DNA of 64,000 nt from Balneola sp. GTDB lineage: Bacteria; Bacteroidota; Rhodothermia; Balneolales; Balneolaceae. Positions 28,395 through 38,234 of this stretch are shown here, one piece after another (the first letter of the stretch is position 1; each line of letters opens with the position of its first letter). The notes under the pieces were generated by a model. It worked only from the letters and a program-made list of their open reading frames with translations. It ran no database searches and was not told the DNA's origin. The translations under genes and the position numbers were made by a program. The stretch is taken from assembly GCA_002694685.1 (NCBI GenBank), contig NZMW01000004.1, positions 124,001 through 188,000 on the forward strand, read 5' to 3'.

Positions 28395-28835
28395 ATGGAG
28401 TCTGAAAAATATCTAAGGATGACATTTGAGTTGGCGAAGCAAGCTAAAGGGCTCGGAGACGGGCCTTTTGGTGCTTTAGTGGTGGACGAAAATGATCAAA
28501 TTATAGCAAGAGCAGGGAATACCACAAACAGCGAAAATTCAGTTACCTACCATGCTGAAATCAATGCTATCCAGCAGGCAGAGTACAACCGGGGTAAGGG
28601 CAAGCTAAAAGGCTGTACGTTGATTAGCAGTGCCGAACCTTGCCCCATGTGCGCTTCGGCAATTGTGTGGTCCGGATTAAGCAAAGTGGTGTATGGTGTT
28701 TCTATTTCTGCAATGGAAGAAATCGGGATCAAGCAAATTGATATACCGAGTTCAGCTATTTTGGAAAAGTCAGACCATGAAATACAGGTTAACGGACCTT
28801 TATTTGAGGAAGAAGCATTACTCGTTTTTAAGTGA
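28395..28835 (+). CDS. Cytidine/deoxycytidylate deaminase-family protein, guanine-deaminase-like
   Basis: Zinc hydrolase of 146 residues. Metal ligands are His53 and the catalytic Glu55 in HAEINAIQ, and Cys83 and Cys86 in PCPMCASAIVWSG. Length and the pattern SAEPCPMCASAI suggest the guanine deaminase (GuaD) branch, which gives xanthine and ammonia; a tRNA adenosine deaminase (TadA) is less likely because the tRNA-binding C-terminal features are absent. Second gene after the aldo/keto reductase. A small hairpin (ACCACA/TGTGGT at 28845-28862) follows the stop. Confidence 0.87.
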   Translation: MESEKYLRMTFELAKQAKGLGDGPFGALVVDENDQIIARAGNTTNSENSVTYHAEINAIQQAEYNRGKGKLKGCTLISSAEPCPMCASAIVWSGLSKVVYGVSISAMEEIGIKQIDIPSSAILEKSDHEIQVNGPLFEEEALLVFK

Positions 28836-28948
28836 AGCTCTTAAACCACACAACCATGTGGTGAATTACTTCAAGAATAGTATTTAATTACCAACCGATT
28901 GAGTTAGGGATTCAATTGTGAAAGTAGCTTTTCATAAGAGGTTGACCC

Positions 28949-28983
28949 AAAGCCACTGCTTAAGAGGGCGGTGGCTTTTTTTA
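28949..28983 (+). terminator. Rho-independent terminator after the AKR-deaminase pair
   Basis: Stem AAAGCCAC/GTGGCTTT with a 14-base loop, ending in T7. Reads on the plus strand; on the minus strand the T run is weak, so it serves the deaminase transcript. Confidence 0.85.
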
Positions 28984-28994
28984 TGGGATAAATT

Positions 28995-29351
28995 TTAGAA
29001 AGGAAGATCGTCGTCAAGGTCCATTTCCTGATTTCCATCCATCGTTAAACCTGGTGCGCTTGGCGGAGCCTGAACATCTCCCTGGGCTTTCTCAACTTTC
29101 CAGGCTTTCACATCGGTGTACCAGTTTCCTTTATACTCACGGCTCTGAATGTCGATAGAAGCTGTAACTTCATCGCCTTTATTAACCGCATTTTGGTCAA
29201 TATTATCGCCCCACTGGGTGATGCAAACTTGCTTGGGATACTGACCTTTGGTTTCAAGGATGAAATCTCGTTTTCTCCACGGGCCATTTTTTCCCTGTCC
29301 TGATTGTTCTTCTAAAATTTGTGTGACTTTCCCTGTAAGCTGAAGATCCAT
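28995..29351 (-). CDS. DUF3127 OB-fold-like protein with SSB-type acidic tip
   Basis: 118-residue cytosolic protein of the Bacteroidetes-type DUF3127 family, whose pattern of strands (KVTQILEEQSG, WRKRDFILET, VCITQWGD, KGDEVTASIDIQS, NWYTDVKAWKVE) suggests an OB fold. After a Pro/Gly-rich linker it ends in DLDDDLPF, closely matching the DDDIPF tip of SSB that recruits repair and replication proteins. Function is not established. A single-stranded nucleic-acid binder that competes for SSB partners is a plausible inference. Monocistronic, opposite to hemA. Confidence 0.85.
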   Translation of the reverse strand: MDLQLTGKVTQILEEQSGQGKNGPWRKRDFILETKGQYPKQVCITQWGDNIDQNAVNKGDEVTASIDIQSREYKGNWYTDVKAWKVEKAQGDVQAPPSAPGLTMDGNQEMDLDDDLPF

Positions 29352-29467
29352 GATATACGCTAATTTTTGTTTTCAAATAATATAGGGATTGATGGGTTGA
29401 ACATCGAGCAGGGAAAGGAGGAATGGCATAAATTTTCAAAAGAAGTAAACCAAGCATCACTGGGACC

Positions 29468-29508
29468 CTTCCTTGTTCCTTCCCTACTGCGCTTCGCTTG
29501 CAAGGAAG
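29468..29508. repeat. Hairpin repeat with CTTCCTTG/CAAGGAAG arms
   Basis: Eight-bp perfect arms enclose a 25-base loop containing GCGCTTCGCTTG. Looks like a REP-type element of the DUF3127/hemA gap. Confidence 0.6.
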
Positions 29509-29589
29509 GAGACGTTTGAAAAAGGGTTGGTATAGATTCTTACCATTGAAGCAGAAAGTATAGTACAGTATAAATCTAGCCAACGCGTC

Positions 29590-29626
29590 CTCTTTCCTTG
29601 GCGGGCTTTGCCCGTTAGGGAAAGAG
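29590..29626. repeat. Hairpin repeat with nested GC stem
   Basis: Outer arms CTCTTTCC/GGAAAGAG and inner arms CGGGC/GCCCG around a TTT loop: a compact REP-like cruciform 100 bases from the previous hairpin. Confidence 0.7.
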
Positions 29627-29794
29627 ACAGAGATAGGGTTTCGTTGGGTGAACCCAAGCTTACCTTATTAAACCAATAAACATTTTTGAATTACGATTTA
29701 GTGAGAGATACAGTATCTTCTATGCTGTTTAAAATACTATGAAAAACACTTAGTAAATAGCATCAGGACTCGATAAAAAGTGAATATGAATTTC

Positions 29795-29814
29795 TCTTCA
29801 CATAATCTTCACAT
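29795..29814. promoter_or_regulatory. Candidate operator: 9-bp direct repeat upstream of hemA
   Basis: TCTTCACAT occurs twice with an 11-bp period (29795-29803 and 29806-29814), 52-71 bases before the hemA ATG. One-turn spacing is typical of tandem binding sites for a response regulator or similar factor. The match may be chance in an A/T-rich region. Confidence 0.35.
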
Positions 29815-29865
29815 TCAGAAAGTAATTTGCCGTTCAATGTGCCGGAAAATTTTTAAGATCAATTT

Positions 29866-31047
29866 ATGAGGTTTAGTGCAATAGGTATTTCTCACTGGAA
29901 AAGTGAGGTTTCTATTCGTGAATTATTTTATTTAGACAATCATCGACGAGAGCTGCTGGATTTCCATACTAAAGAAATTCCAGGAGGTGTGATGATGCTG
30001 GATACCTGCAACCGTACTGAACTATATGCCTTTTGTGATCCTGAAGTGCTAATTTCCGCACTTTGTAAAGCAACCAATACGGAGCCTGAGTTTTTTGAAG
30101 ATCATGGGTATATCTATGAAGAAGACGAAGCTTACAATCATCTTTTTCAGGTAGGAACTGGACTCGATTCTCAGGTTTTAGGTGACGTTCAGGTTATACA
30201 GCAGGTTAAAAAAGCCTATAAGCAGTCCAAAGAGAAAGGCCTTTCCGGAGAATTTCATCAATTAGTACAATCCGTTTTCCGGGCACACAAACGGAGCCGT
30301 ACTGAAACAGATTTCGGGAGAGGCACAGCTTCTGTTGGGTTTGCAGCAACACAACTTGCACTGGAGCATTTTAAAGATCTGAGTGAGATAAAAGTTTTAC
30401 TGGTTGGCGCAGGTAAGATGGGTAAAGTGTCCTGCAAAAACCTTGTTTCTAACGGTGCTGAGCATATTTCCGTAGTGAACCGGACAATAGATCGCGCTAA
30501 GGAACTCGCCTCATCTTTTGATATTAAAGCACATGCATTTTCTGAACTCGAAGATGAAATTAAAAAAGCAGATTTAGTTATAGCTGCAACAGGCGCAAGA
30601 AAACCCATACTTCATCCGGAGCATTTTGAAGGGGTCGAAAGACACCAGCTTGTACTCGATTTAAGCGTTCCGCGTAATGTAGATCCAAAAGTAGCCGAAG
30701 TAGCCAATGTTACACTGGTGGATATGGATTCCATTCACGAAGCCAATAAAAAAGCACTGGATAAAAGAGAGAAGGCAATTCCAAAGATTAAGGGAATTAT
30801 AGAAGAAGAGAAGAAGGACTTTCTAAACTCGGTGCATCGCTCTCGATATCTGCTGCCAAGAATTAAAGAAATTGATCATCGTTTGAGTGATATTACTGAT
30901 TCGGAATTGGAGCGAATGAAGCACAAAATGGATAAAAAGTCATACGCCCAAATGGAGGAAGTAACTCGTCGTATCAAAAAGAAAATAATGGCCATTCATA
31001 TCGACCGAATCGACAAAGAATTCGAAAAGGCCCAGAATGAAGCTTAA
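29866..31047 (+). CDS. hemA: Glutamyl-tRNA reductase
   Basis: First committed step of C5 tetrapyrrole synthesis: reduces glutamyl-tRNA to glutamate-1-semialdehyde with NADPH. 393 residues. The catalytic Cys48 is in MLDTCNRTELY; the catalytic domain continues with QVLGDVQVIQQVKKAY; the NADPH domain has LLVGAGKMG (about residue 178) and VVNRTIDRA; a helical dimerisation domain forms the C-terminus. It heads the operon hemACDEFBL and overlaps hemC by 11 bases. Confidence 0.98.
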   Translation: MRFSAIGISHWKSEVSIRELFYLDNHRRELLDFHTKEIPGGVMMLDTCNRTELYAFCDPEVLISALCKATNTEPEFFEDHGYIYEEDEAYNHLFQVGTGLDSQVLGDVQVIQQVKKAYKQSKEKGLSGEFHQLVQSVFRAHKRSRTETDFGRGTASVGFAATQLALEHFKDLSEIKVLLVGAGKMGKVSCKNLVSNGAEHISVVNRTIDRAKELASSFDIKAHAFSELEDEIKKADLVIAATGARKPILHPEHFEGVERHQLVLDLSVPRNVDPKVAEVANVTLVDMDSIHEANKKALDKREKAIPKIKGIIEEEKKDFLNSVHRSRYLLPRIKEIDHRLSDITDSELERMKHKMDKKSYAQMEEVTRRIKKKIMAIHIDRIDKEFEKAQNEA

Positions 31048-31939
31048 AATTGGCACACGCAAAAGTAAATTAGCCTTATGGCAGGCGGAGTTGGTCAGTA
31101 AAAAGCTGAATGAACTCGGTGTGGAAACGGAGCTTGTCGAGATTGAATCTTTTGGTGATAAGGAGCAGGATCTTCCCATCCACAAACTGGGCGACAAAGG
31201 AGTTTTCACAAAAGCTCTGGACGAAGCCTTAATCAAAGGTGAAGTAGATCTAGCAGTCCATTCCCTGAAAGACGTACCTACTGTTTTTATAGATGAACTG
31301 CATCTGGTAGCTGTGCTGGAAAGAGGTAACCCGAGTGATGTTATTGTAAAACCCTTAGATGAAAAAGAAGCTGACATTCGAACAATTGCTACGGGAAGTA
31401 TCAGAAGGACAGCCTTTTGGAAAAATCGATTTCCTAGTGATGAGGTTGTTGGCTTGAGAGGGAATGTCCCAACCCGTGTTCAAAAGGTGGATTCAAGTGA
31501 CTGGCACGGCGGTATTTTTGCCTATGCGGGATTAGAACGAATTGGTCTTGACCAACGAATCAGTGAAGTGCTTGACTGGATGATTCCGGCACCCTCGCAG
31601 GGAGCCGTGGGGATAGTTGCCCGGAAGGATACCGATCATCAGGATATTTTTGACCGGCTGAATCATAAAGAAACACGAATTTGCGTAAATATTGAACGTG
31701 CCTTTTTGAATGAATTGGAGGCAGGTTGTTCTTCACCGGTCGGGGCACATGCTTCCATCAAAAAAGACGTATTGCATTTCGAAGGCGCTGTACTTGCTTT
31801 GGATGGATCTCGCCGCATGGATGTGGAACGTGAAATCCCGGTATCTGAAGCCACAGCAGCAAAAGGAAAAGAGTGGGCTAAAATATTGAAACAAGACGGA
31901 GCGGTTGACTTGTTAACTCATCGAAGTGACGATGCATAA
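31037..31939 (+). CDS. hemC: Porphobilinogen deaminase (hydroxymethylbilane synthase)
   Basis: Joins four porphobilinogens into hydroxymethylbilane. 300 residues. Motifs: IGTRKSKLALWQAE at the N-terminus, VHSLKDVPT, LRGNVPTRV, and the dipyrromethane cofactor cysteine in EAGCSSPVGAHA at about residue 231. Overlaps hemA before it and hemD after it, so translation is probably coupled. Confidence 0.98.
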   Translation: MKLKIGTRKSKLALWQAELVSKKLNELGVETELVEIESFGDKEQDLPIHKLGDKGVFTKALDEALIKGEVDLAVHSLKDVPTVFIDELHLVAVLERGNPSDVIVKPLDEKEADIRTIATGSIRRTAFWKNRFPSDEVVGLRGNVPTRVQKVDSSDWHGGIFAYAGLERIGLDQRISEVLDWMIPAPSQGAVGIVARKDTDHQDIFDRLNHKETRICVNIERAFLNELEAGCSSPVGAHASIKKDVLHFEGAVLALDGSRRMDVEREIPVSEATAAKGKEWAKILKQDGAVDLLTHRSDDA

Positions 31940-32621
31940 CCACAGAAAGCCCCGCATTTTATTTACCACGCAGCTCAAAAAGAAAAGACTGGCAGTATTA
32001 CATTCAACCGGTTTTTCTATCGAAAATATTCCATTTATTAATTTCGAGTACGTGATTCCTGCTATGTGGATTAGTCAGCTTCCAGATGAAACGGATGCCT
32101 GGATTTTCACCAGTAAAAAAGCAGTGAAAGCACTGAATCCGGTCATAGACGATTTAGAAATTCCAAAGCACATTTTTGCAGTAGGTTCTAAAACAGCGGA
32201 AGGACTTGAGGCATTGGGACTTAAAGTCACCGTGCCAGACGAGTTTAATGCTGTTTCGTTGGTTCAGAAAATGAATGAGCTGAAGTTAAAGCACATGACT
32301 CATTTCTGTGGAAACCTAAAAGCAACCGACATAAGTAAACTGCTTGGGGATGATAAGAATCTCACGTCCATCGAAGTTTATAGAACCAAATATGCTCCCC
32401 ATAAATTGGATGTATCAAAATATGAAGGCATCGTATTTATGAGCCCCAGTGCTGTAGAGTCCTTTTCTGAAAAGAACGTTATCGATGGAGCAACACAAGT
32501 TTTTTGTATAGGTCCAACAACAGAAGAAGCAGCTCTTGAAGCTGGTATTAAAGGCTGTGTCACCCCTGAATATTCAACCCTGGATTCGCTGATGGAATCC
32601 ATCCAAACACATTTTAACTAA
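31932..32621 (+). CDS. hemD: Uroporphyrinogen-III synthase
   Basis: Cyclises hydroxymethylbilane with inversion of ring D. 229 residues from the ATG at 31932; an in-frame GTG 6 bases earlier is an alternative. HemD is poorly conserved, but the two-domain pattern is present: AWIFTSKKAVKAL in domain 1 and GIVFMSPSAVESFSEKN plus VFCIGPTTEEAALEAGI in domain 2. Position between hemC and hemE settles the call. It overlaps hemC by 8 bases. Confidence 0.93.
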   Translation: MHNHRKPRILFTTQLKKKRLAVLHSTGFSIENIPFINFEYVIPAMWISQLPDETDAWIFTSKKAVKALNPVIDDLEIPKHIFAVGSKTAEGLEALGLKVTVPDEFNAVSLVQKMNELKLKHMTHFCGNLKATDISKLLGDDKNLTSIEVYRTKYAPHKLDVSKYEGIVFMSPSAVESFSEKNVIDGATQVFCIGPTTEEAALEAGIKGCVTPEYSTLDSLMESIQTHFN

Positions 32622-32623
32622 GT

Positions 32624-33655
32624 ATGGCATTTCCTGAATTGAAAAACCGATTATTACTGGATACGCTGGAAGGCAAAGAGACCGAGCGCCCCCCGGTTTG
32701 GATGATGCGCCAAGCAGGGCGTTATCTCCCTGAGTATATGGAGATTAAAAAGAAGTACGGCTTTTTTGAGCGGGTGGAAACGCCGGAGTTGGCATGTGAA
32801 ATAACGATTCAGCCTATCGACATTGTGGGTACCGATGCCGCTATTTTATTTTCGGATATTCTGGTTTTGATTCAATGTTTAGATATTGAAGTACAGTTGA
32901 AGCCCGGCTTTGGTCCTTATTTACCAGATCCAATCAGAACCGTGGAGCAGGTGAAGAATCTAAATATCATTCCTGCTGAAGAACAGCTCAGCTATGTATA
33001 TGATGCCTTAACTTTGACTCGTAAAACACTGGATGGACGAGTTCCACTTATTGGTTTTGCCGGAGCACCGTGGACACTCTTTTGTTATTTGGTGGAAGGT
33101 CAGGGATCCAAAACTTTTTCAACGGCTAAGTCTTTCTTGTTTTCTGAACCGGAGGCCGCACAAAAGCTGCTGGAAGTGATGACGGATCAAACGATTCAGT
33201 ATTTACATAATCAGGTGAAAGCCGGCGCACAAGTGCTTCAGGTATTTGAATCATGGGCAGCAGCATTAGGGCCGGATGATTTTAGAACGCTGGCACTCCC
33301 TCACTTAAAAAGAATAGCTTCAGAAGATTATGGTGTTCCGTTGATCATGTTTTGTAAAGATGCTGAATGGAGCTACCCGCATTTTGCAGATACAAATGTG
33401 ACCGGCTTTGGTGTCGGTTGGGGATGTACTCCGGAGCATGCCAGACAGTATGCCGGAGACAAAATCGTCCAAGGAAATTTTGATCCCTCTAAGCTTTTGA
33501 TGAGTCCTGATAAAATTGAAGCTGAAGCAACAGAGATGCTGAAGCGATTCGGAAAAGGAAATTACGTAGCCAATTTAGGGCATGGTATTTTACCAAACGT
33601 CCCTGTTGAAAATGCCAAACGATTTGTAGATACCGTTAAGAATTTTAGATATTAA
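32624..33655 (+). CDS. hemE: Uroporphyrinogen decarboxylase
   Basis: Removes four carboxyls to give coproporphyrinogen III. 343 residues, full length. Signature RPPVWMMRQAGRYLPEY at the N-terminus, ILFSDILV, GFAGAPWTLFCYLVEG and the C-terminal NLGHGILPNVPVENAK. Starts 2 bases after the hemD stop. Two different palindromic repeats occupy the gap before hemF. Confidence 0.98.
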   Translation: MAFPELKNRLLLDTLEGKETERPPVWMMRQAGRYLPEYMEIKKKYGFFERVETPELACEITIQPIDIVGTDAAILFSDILVLIQCLDIEVQLKPGFGPYLPDPIRTVEQVKNLNIIPAEEQLSYVYDALTLTRKTLDGRVPLIGFAGAPWTLFCYLVEGQGSKTFSTAKSFLFSEPEAAQKLLEVMTDQTIQYLHNQVKAGAQVLQVFESWAAALGPDDFRTLALPHLKRIASEDYGVPLIMFCKDAEWSYPHFADTNVTGFGVGWGCTPEHARQYAGDKIVQGNFDPSKLLMSPDKIEAEATEMLKRFGKGNYVANLGHGILPNVPVENAKRFVDTVKNFRY

Positions 33656-33660
33656 AAATA

Positions 33661-33686
33661 GGTTCCGACGCAGAACGTGCGGAACC
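33661..33686. repeat. REP-B hairpin, copy 1
   Basis: GGTTCCG...CGGAACC arms around ACGCAGAACGTG. Member of a second repeat family that also occurs at 37175 and 51411. Starts 5 bases after the hemE stop. Confidence 0.8.
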
Positions 33687-33739
33687 AGAGAAGAAGAGGA
33701 TTTCTGCGCAGTCCGCATCAAACCTGATTTTTAAAAAAA

Positions 33740-33777
33740 ACATCGTAGGGGTAATTCATGAATTACCCCTACGATGT
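33740..33777. repeat. REP-A palindrome, copy 2 (38 bp, perfect)
   Basis: Perfect palindrome, core GTAGGGGTAATTCA and complement, outer arms ACATC/GATGT. Relative to copy 1 the C at the core is T and its partner G is A, so pairing is kept. In the hemE-hemF gap. Confidence 0.95.
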
Positions 33778-33797
33778 GGGAATAACGTAAATAGACT

Positions 33798-34725
33798 ATG
33801 TCTAACCTATTGACCTCCAAAAAAGAAGAATTTAGTCAGTACGTCAGTGATGTTCAGCAGCATATCTGTGACGAATTGGAAGCGGTGGATGGTACGCAAA
33901 AATTTCTAATCGAAGATTGGGAACGTGAAGGGTTTGGTGGCGGAAGCACACGGATTATCGCTGACGGTGATGTGATTGAAAAGGGGGGAGTGAATGTATC
34001 AGCTGTAGGCGGACCACTTCCGGAAGCCATGCAGAAGAAGTTTGAAGTCCCTGAATCTGAATTTTTTGCCACGGGAGTCTCGCTGGTAATTCATCCCCGA
34101 AATCCGTTTGTACCTACTGTTCACGCAAACTACCGCTATTTTGAACTGTATGATAAAGAATCGGGCGAGCTCAAAGATCAGTGGTTTGGCGGTGGGGCTG
34201 ATTTAACGCCTTATTATTTATTTCCTGAGGACGCTAAGCACTTTCATAAAGTTCATAAGGAAGTGTGTGATCAGTTTGATGACGAATATTACAGTACTTT
34301 TAAGGCCGAGTGCGATACCTATTTCTACAATCATCACCGAGACGAAAGCCGGGGAATAGGTGGGTTATTTTTTGATTATCAGCGCCCGAACGAAAATCGT
34401 TCTGCTAATGATTTATATGAATTCGGCAAAGCGGCCGGATATGCATTTACCGATGCTTACGTTCCCATCATGAAAAAGCATAAAGATCATGAATACACGG
34501 AAGAGCACCGCAAGTGGCAGGAAATCCGTCGTGGCCGATATGTAGAGTTCAATCTGATTCACGATCGTGGTACTTTGTTTGGGTTAAAGACCAAAGGACG
34601 GATTGAATCAATATTGATGAGTTTGCCACCAAAGGTACAATGGGTGTATGATCACCATCCGGAACCGGGAAGTCCGGAAGCGGAATTAGTGGAACACCTG
34701 AAACCGATTGACTGGATTAATTATT

Positions 34726-34727
<2 letters not shown>
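33798..34727 (+). CDS. hemF: Oxygen-dependent coproporphyrinogen-III oxidase
   Basis: Aerobic conversion of coproporphyrinogen III to protoporphyrinogen IX. 309 residues. Motifs WEREGFGGGSTRI, VHANYRYFEL, WFGGGADLTPYYLF and the RGRYVEFNLIHDRGTLFGL segment with the conserved catalytic residues. Its presence indicates life with oxygen; the anaerobic HemN is not in this window. Its stop codon overlaps the next palindrome by 2 bases. Confidence 0.98.
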
Positions 34728-35772
<1,045 letters not shown>

Positions 35773-35799
35773 AGGGAATTTGATCCCCGTTTCTAAAAT

Positions 35800-35835
35800 C
35801 ACCGTAGGGGTAATTCATGAATTACCCCTACGGTG
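35800..35835. repeat. REP-A palindrome, copy 4 (36 bp, perfect)
   Basis: Perfect palindrome, core GTAGGGGTAATTCA and complement, outer arms CACC/GGTG. In the hemB-hemL gap. Confidence 0.95.
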
Positions 35836-35865
35836 GTAGAATTTTTTTAATTGAGATTTAAAATT

Positions 35866-37155
35866 ATGGATTATCCAAAGAGCAAAGAACTATTCGAACG
35901 AGCATCTAAAGTCATTCCGGGTGGAGTGAATTCTCCGGTTCGGGCCTTCAACAGTGTGGGAGGAACCCCCATATTTATCACCAAAGCGAAGGGTTCTTAT
36001 CTGTGGGATGAAGAAGGAAACCGCTACATCGATTTGATTAGTTCTTGGGGACCCATGCTTTTAGGTCATGCCGAACCTGATGTGATTAAAGCGGTTCAAC
36101 AAACAGCAGAAAACTCCACCTCTTTTGGAGCACCAACCCGACTAGAAGTTGAAATGGCTGAGCTGATTACAAGTTCAGTTCCGGGTGTTGATAAAGTACG
36201 TATGGTGAATTCCGGAACCGAGGCTACCATGAGCGCCATTCGTGTGGCCCGAGGCTATACCGGTAAAAACAAGATTATTAAGTTCAAGGGCAACTACCAT
36301 GGACATGGCGATTCTTTTCTGATTGAAGCCGGAAGTGGGGCATTGACGATGGGCGAACCCAGCAGTCCCGGAGTGACAGAGGGAACGGCCAAAGATACTC
36401 TAAATGCCCATTATAATGATCTCGAATCCGTGAAAAAGCTGGCAGAAGCCAATAAGGGTGATGTTGCTGCCATTATTCTGGAGCCGATTGCAGGTAATAT
36501 GGGATGCATTCCTCCCAAGGAAGGTTTCTTAGAAGGACTTCGTGAGCTTTGCGATGAGCAGGATATCGTCCTCATTTTTGATGAAGTAATGACCGGGTTT
36601 CGGGTTGATTTCCAGGGAGCCCAAAAAGTATATGGTGTTACCGCAGATATGGTAACCTATGGAAAAATAATTGGAGCCGGACTTCCTGTAGGAGCCTATG
36701 GCGGGAAAGAAAAGATCATGGATTATGTAGCGCCAACCGGACCTGTTTATCAGGCGGGAACGCTATCCGGAAATCCCTTAGCAATGGCGGCAGGGTATAC
36801 TTTGCTTAAGAAGCTCAAAGACAATCCAAACGTATATGAAGAGCTGGAAAAGAAGTCGCAGATTTTGGCTACCGGGATTACTAAGATTTTAGATGAACAG
36901 AATATCCCACATGCGATGAATCGTGTGGGGTCAATGATTGGGGTTTTTTATTGTGAAGGTCCGGTTGAGACTTTTGATGATGCCAATAAAACAGACAAGG
37001 AATTGTTTGGGAAAATCTTTCACGGAATGTTAAAGCGTGGGGTTCATTTGCCGCCGTCGCCATTTGAGGCATTCTTTCTTTCTAATTCATTGACTACAGA
37101 AGACCTTAGTTTCGTACTGACGGCTTTTGAAGAAACGATTAAAGAAATTAAGTAA
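35866..37155 (+). CDS. hemL: Glutamate-1-semialdehyde 2,1-aminomutase
   Basis: PLP enzyme turning glutamate-1-semialdehyde into ALA, the second C5-pathway step. 429 residues from the ATG at 35866; an in-frame TTG 15 bases upstream is less likely. VIPGGVNSPVRAF at the N-terminus, MVNSGTEATMSAIRVARG, the PLP-binding FDEVMTGFR, and the Schiff-base Lys at about residue 267 in YGKIIGAGLPVGAYGG. Last hem gene of the operon. A REP-B hairpin follows the stop. Confidence 0.98.
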   Translation: MDYPKSKELFERASKVIPGGVNSPVRAFNSVGGTPIFITKAKGSYLWDEEGNRYIDLISSWGPMLLGHAEPDVIKAVQQTAENSTSFGAPTRLEVEMAELITSSVPGVDKVRMVNSGTEATMSAIRVARGYTGKNKIIKFKGNYHGHGDSFLIEAGSGALTMGEPSSPGVTEGTAKDTLNAHYNDLESVKKLAEANKGDVAAIILEPIAGNMGCIPPKEGFLEGLRELCDEQDIVLIFDEVMTGFRVDFQGAQKVYGVTADMVTYGKIIGAGLPVGAYGGKEKIMDYVAPTGPVYQAGTLSGNPLAMAAGYTLLKKLKDNPNVYEELEKKSQILATGITKILDEQNIPHAMNRVGSMIGVFYCEGPVETFDDANKTDKELFGKIFHGMLKRGVHLPPSPFEAFFLSNSLTTEDLSFVLTAFEETIKEIK

Positions 37156-37174
37156 AATAGATAGCATAAAATCC

Positions 37175-37202
37175 TTGTTCCGCATGCTTTGCGTCGGAAC
37201 AA
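37175..37202. repeat. REP-B hairpin, copy 2
   Basis: TTGTTCCG/CGGAACAA arms around CATGCTTTGCGT, with a further ATGC/GCGT pairing and TTT loop. Lies 20 bases after hemL and could also act as a transcript-end hairpin, though it has no T run. Confidence 0.85.
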
Positions 37203-37251
37203 ATTAAATTTCCTAAAATCTACTGCTATTCTAAATCAAAACGACTATATC

Positions 37252-37653
37252 ATGAAGCAGATTAATCAGCTCACTCAGGTGCTGATTAAAATTATTGCTG
37301 CAGTTGCCGGACTAAAAGGCAAAGGAAGTTCTCAGGAAGCAATGGAGATGACCAGCCAGGCTTTCAGCGAATATCTCGACTTAGATATTGATGCGTTACT
37401 GAAAATGGATACGGAAGAAATGATCCATACGCTGAAATGTTTAGATGCAATGAATCATGAAAACCTGGAAAGTGTGGCTGATCTTTTTTACACACTTGCA
37501 ATTGCAGAAGTTCGGGAAGGTTCTGACATTGATGAACAGTCAAAGTTGTTACTAAAGCGCTCCCTTTCAATTTATAAGCATATCGAAGCCGAGGGCAATA
37601 TCTATTCAATAGATCGGAATCACCGAATAGTAGAGATTGAAAAGTTGATCTAA
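37252..37653 (+). CDS. Small helical cytosolic protein, DUF6483-like
   Basis: 133 residues from the ATG at 37252; a longer frame from a TTG at 37189 would begin inside a REP-B repeat. All-helical, acidic, no signal peptide or TM. The end (EQSKLLLKRSLSIYKHIEAEGNIYSIDRNHRI) looks like a TPR-like helix pair. The N-terminal LIKIIAAVAGLKGKG resembles DUF6483-type proteins, but I am unsure. It follows the hem operon in the same direction and could be its last gene. Confidence 0.65.
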   Translation: MKQINQLTQVLIKIIAAVAGLKGKGSSQEAMEMTSQAFSEYLDLDIDALLKMDTEEMIHTLKCLDAMNHENLESVADLFYTLAIAEVREGSDIDEQSKLLLKRSLSIYKHIEAEGNIYSIDRNHRIVEIEKLI

Positions 37654-37726
37654 AGCATCAAGAACTCTTGCACTTTCTCCCTAATTCTCTAAATTAGCTT
37701 TATCCATTCACAAATCCGGTAAAGCT

Positions 37727-38173
37727 ATGAGCACCATCACTGTAACTAAACAGGTAAAGGCTCCCAAAGAGCTGGTTTTTGAAACCGTCGCTGATATTCG
37801 AAATTTCTCCAAAGTTGTCCCGGATATAGTAAATGTTGAATTCCTGTCCGACCAAGAATATGGAGTGGGGACAAAGTTTAGGGAAACCCGGGAGATGAAT
37901 GGAAAAGAAGTCTCTACTGAGCTTGAAGTGACCGAACTGGTAGAAAATGCCCATATCAGGCTGGTATCTGATACAATGGGAACTGTTTGGGACTCCGTAT
38001 TTACTGTTGAAAGAAAAGAATATGGCACTGAGCTTACTCTGATTATGGATGCCAAAGCCTATAAACTACTCCCCAAAATCTTCAACCCTTTTATGAAAGG
38101 CTTTATGGCCAAAGCTCTTGAGAAAGATATGCTGGCTGTAAAAAGTTATTGCGAAGCAGAATCAGCGCCCTAA
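37727..38173 (+). CDS. SRPBCC (START-like) family protein
   Basis: 148 residues, helix-grip fold. The N-terminal strand VTKQVKAPKELVFETVADI, a Trp-free helix with PDIVNVEFLSD, the long strand pair (FRETREMNGKEVSTELEVTEL) and the long C-terminal helix (MKGFMAKALEKDMLAVKSYCEAE) are typical of polyketide-cyclase/dehydrase-type binders. No catalytic residues can be named. Probably binds a hydrophobic ligand in the cytosol. Confidence 0.85.
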   Translation: MSTITVTKQVKAPKELVFETVADIRNFSKVVPDIVNVEFLSDQEYGVGTKFRETREMNGKEVSTELEVTELVENAHIRLVSDTMGTVWDSVFTVERKEYGTELTLIMDAKAYKLLPKIFNPFMKGFMAKALEKDMLAVKSYCEAESAP

Positions 38174-38234
38174 AAACGTAACTAGAGCAAAGAATACACG
38201 TTTTGAAAAACCGAACTAACTAACGGTGAGTTAT

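Larger units (their letters stand above)
29352..29865. other. 514-bp intergenic region upstream of hemA
   Basis: No credible ORF. It holds two hairpin-type repeats at 29468-29508 and 29590-29626, a long A/T-rich stretch, and close to hemA a 9-bp direct repeat at 29795-29814. This is where the promoters of hemA (plus) and DUF3127 (minus) must lie. Confidence 0.6.

Noticed and set aside
37189-37251. Longer start (TTG) for the small helical protein after hemL
   Set aside because: The extra residues come from a REP-B hairpin.
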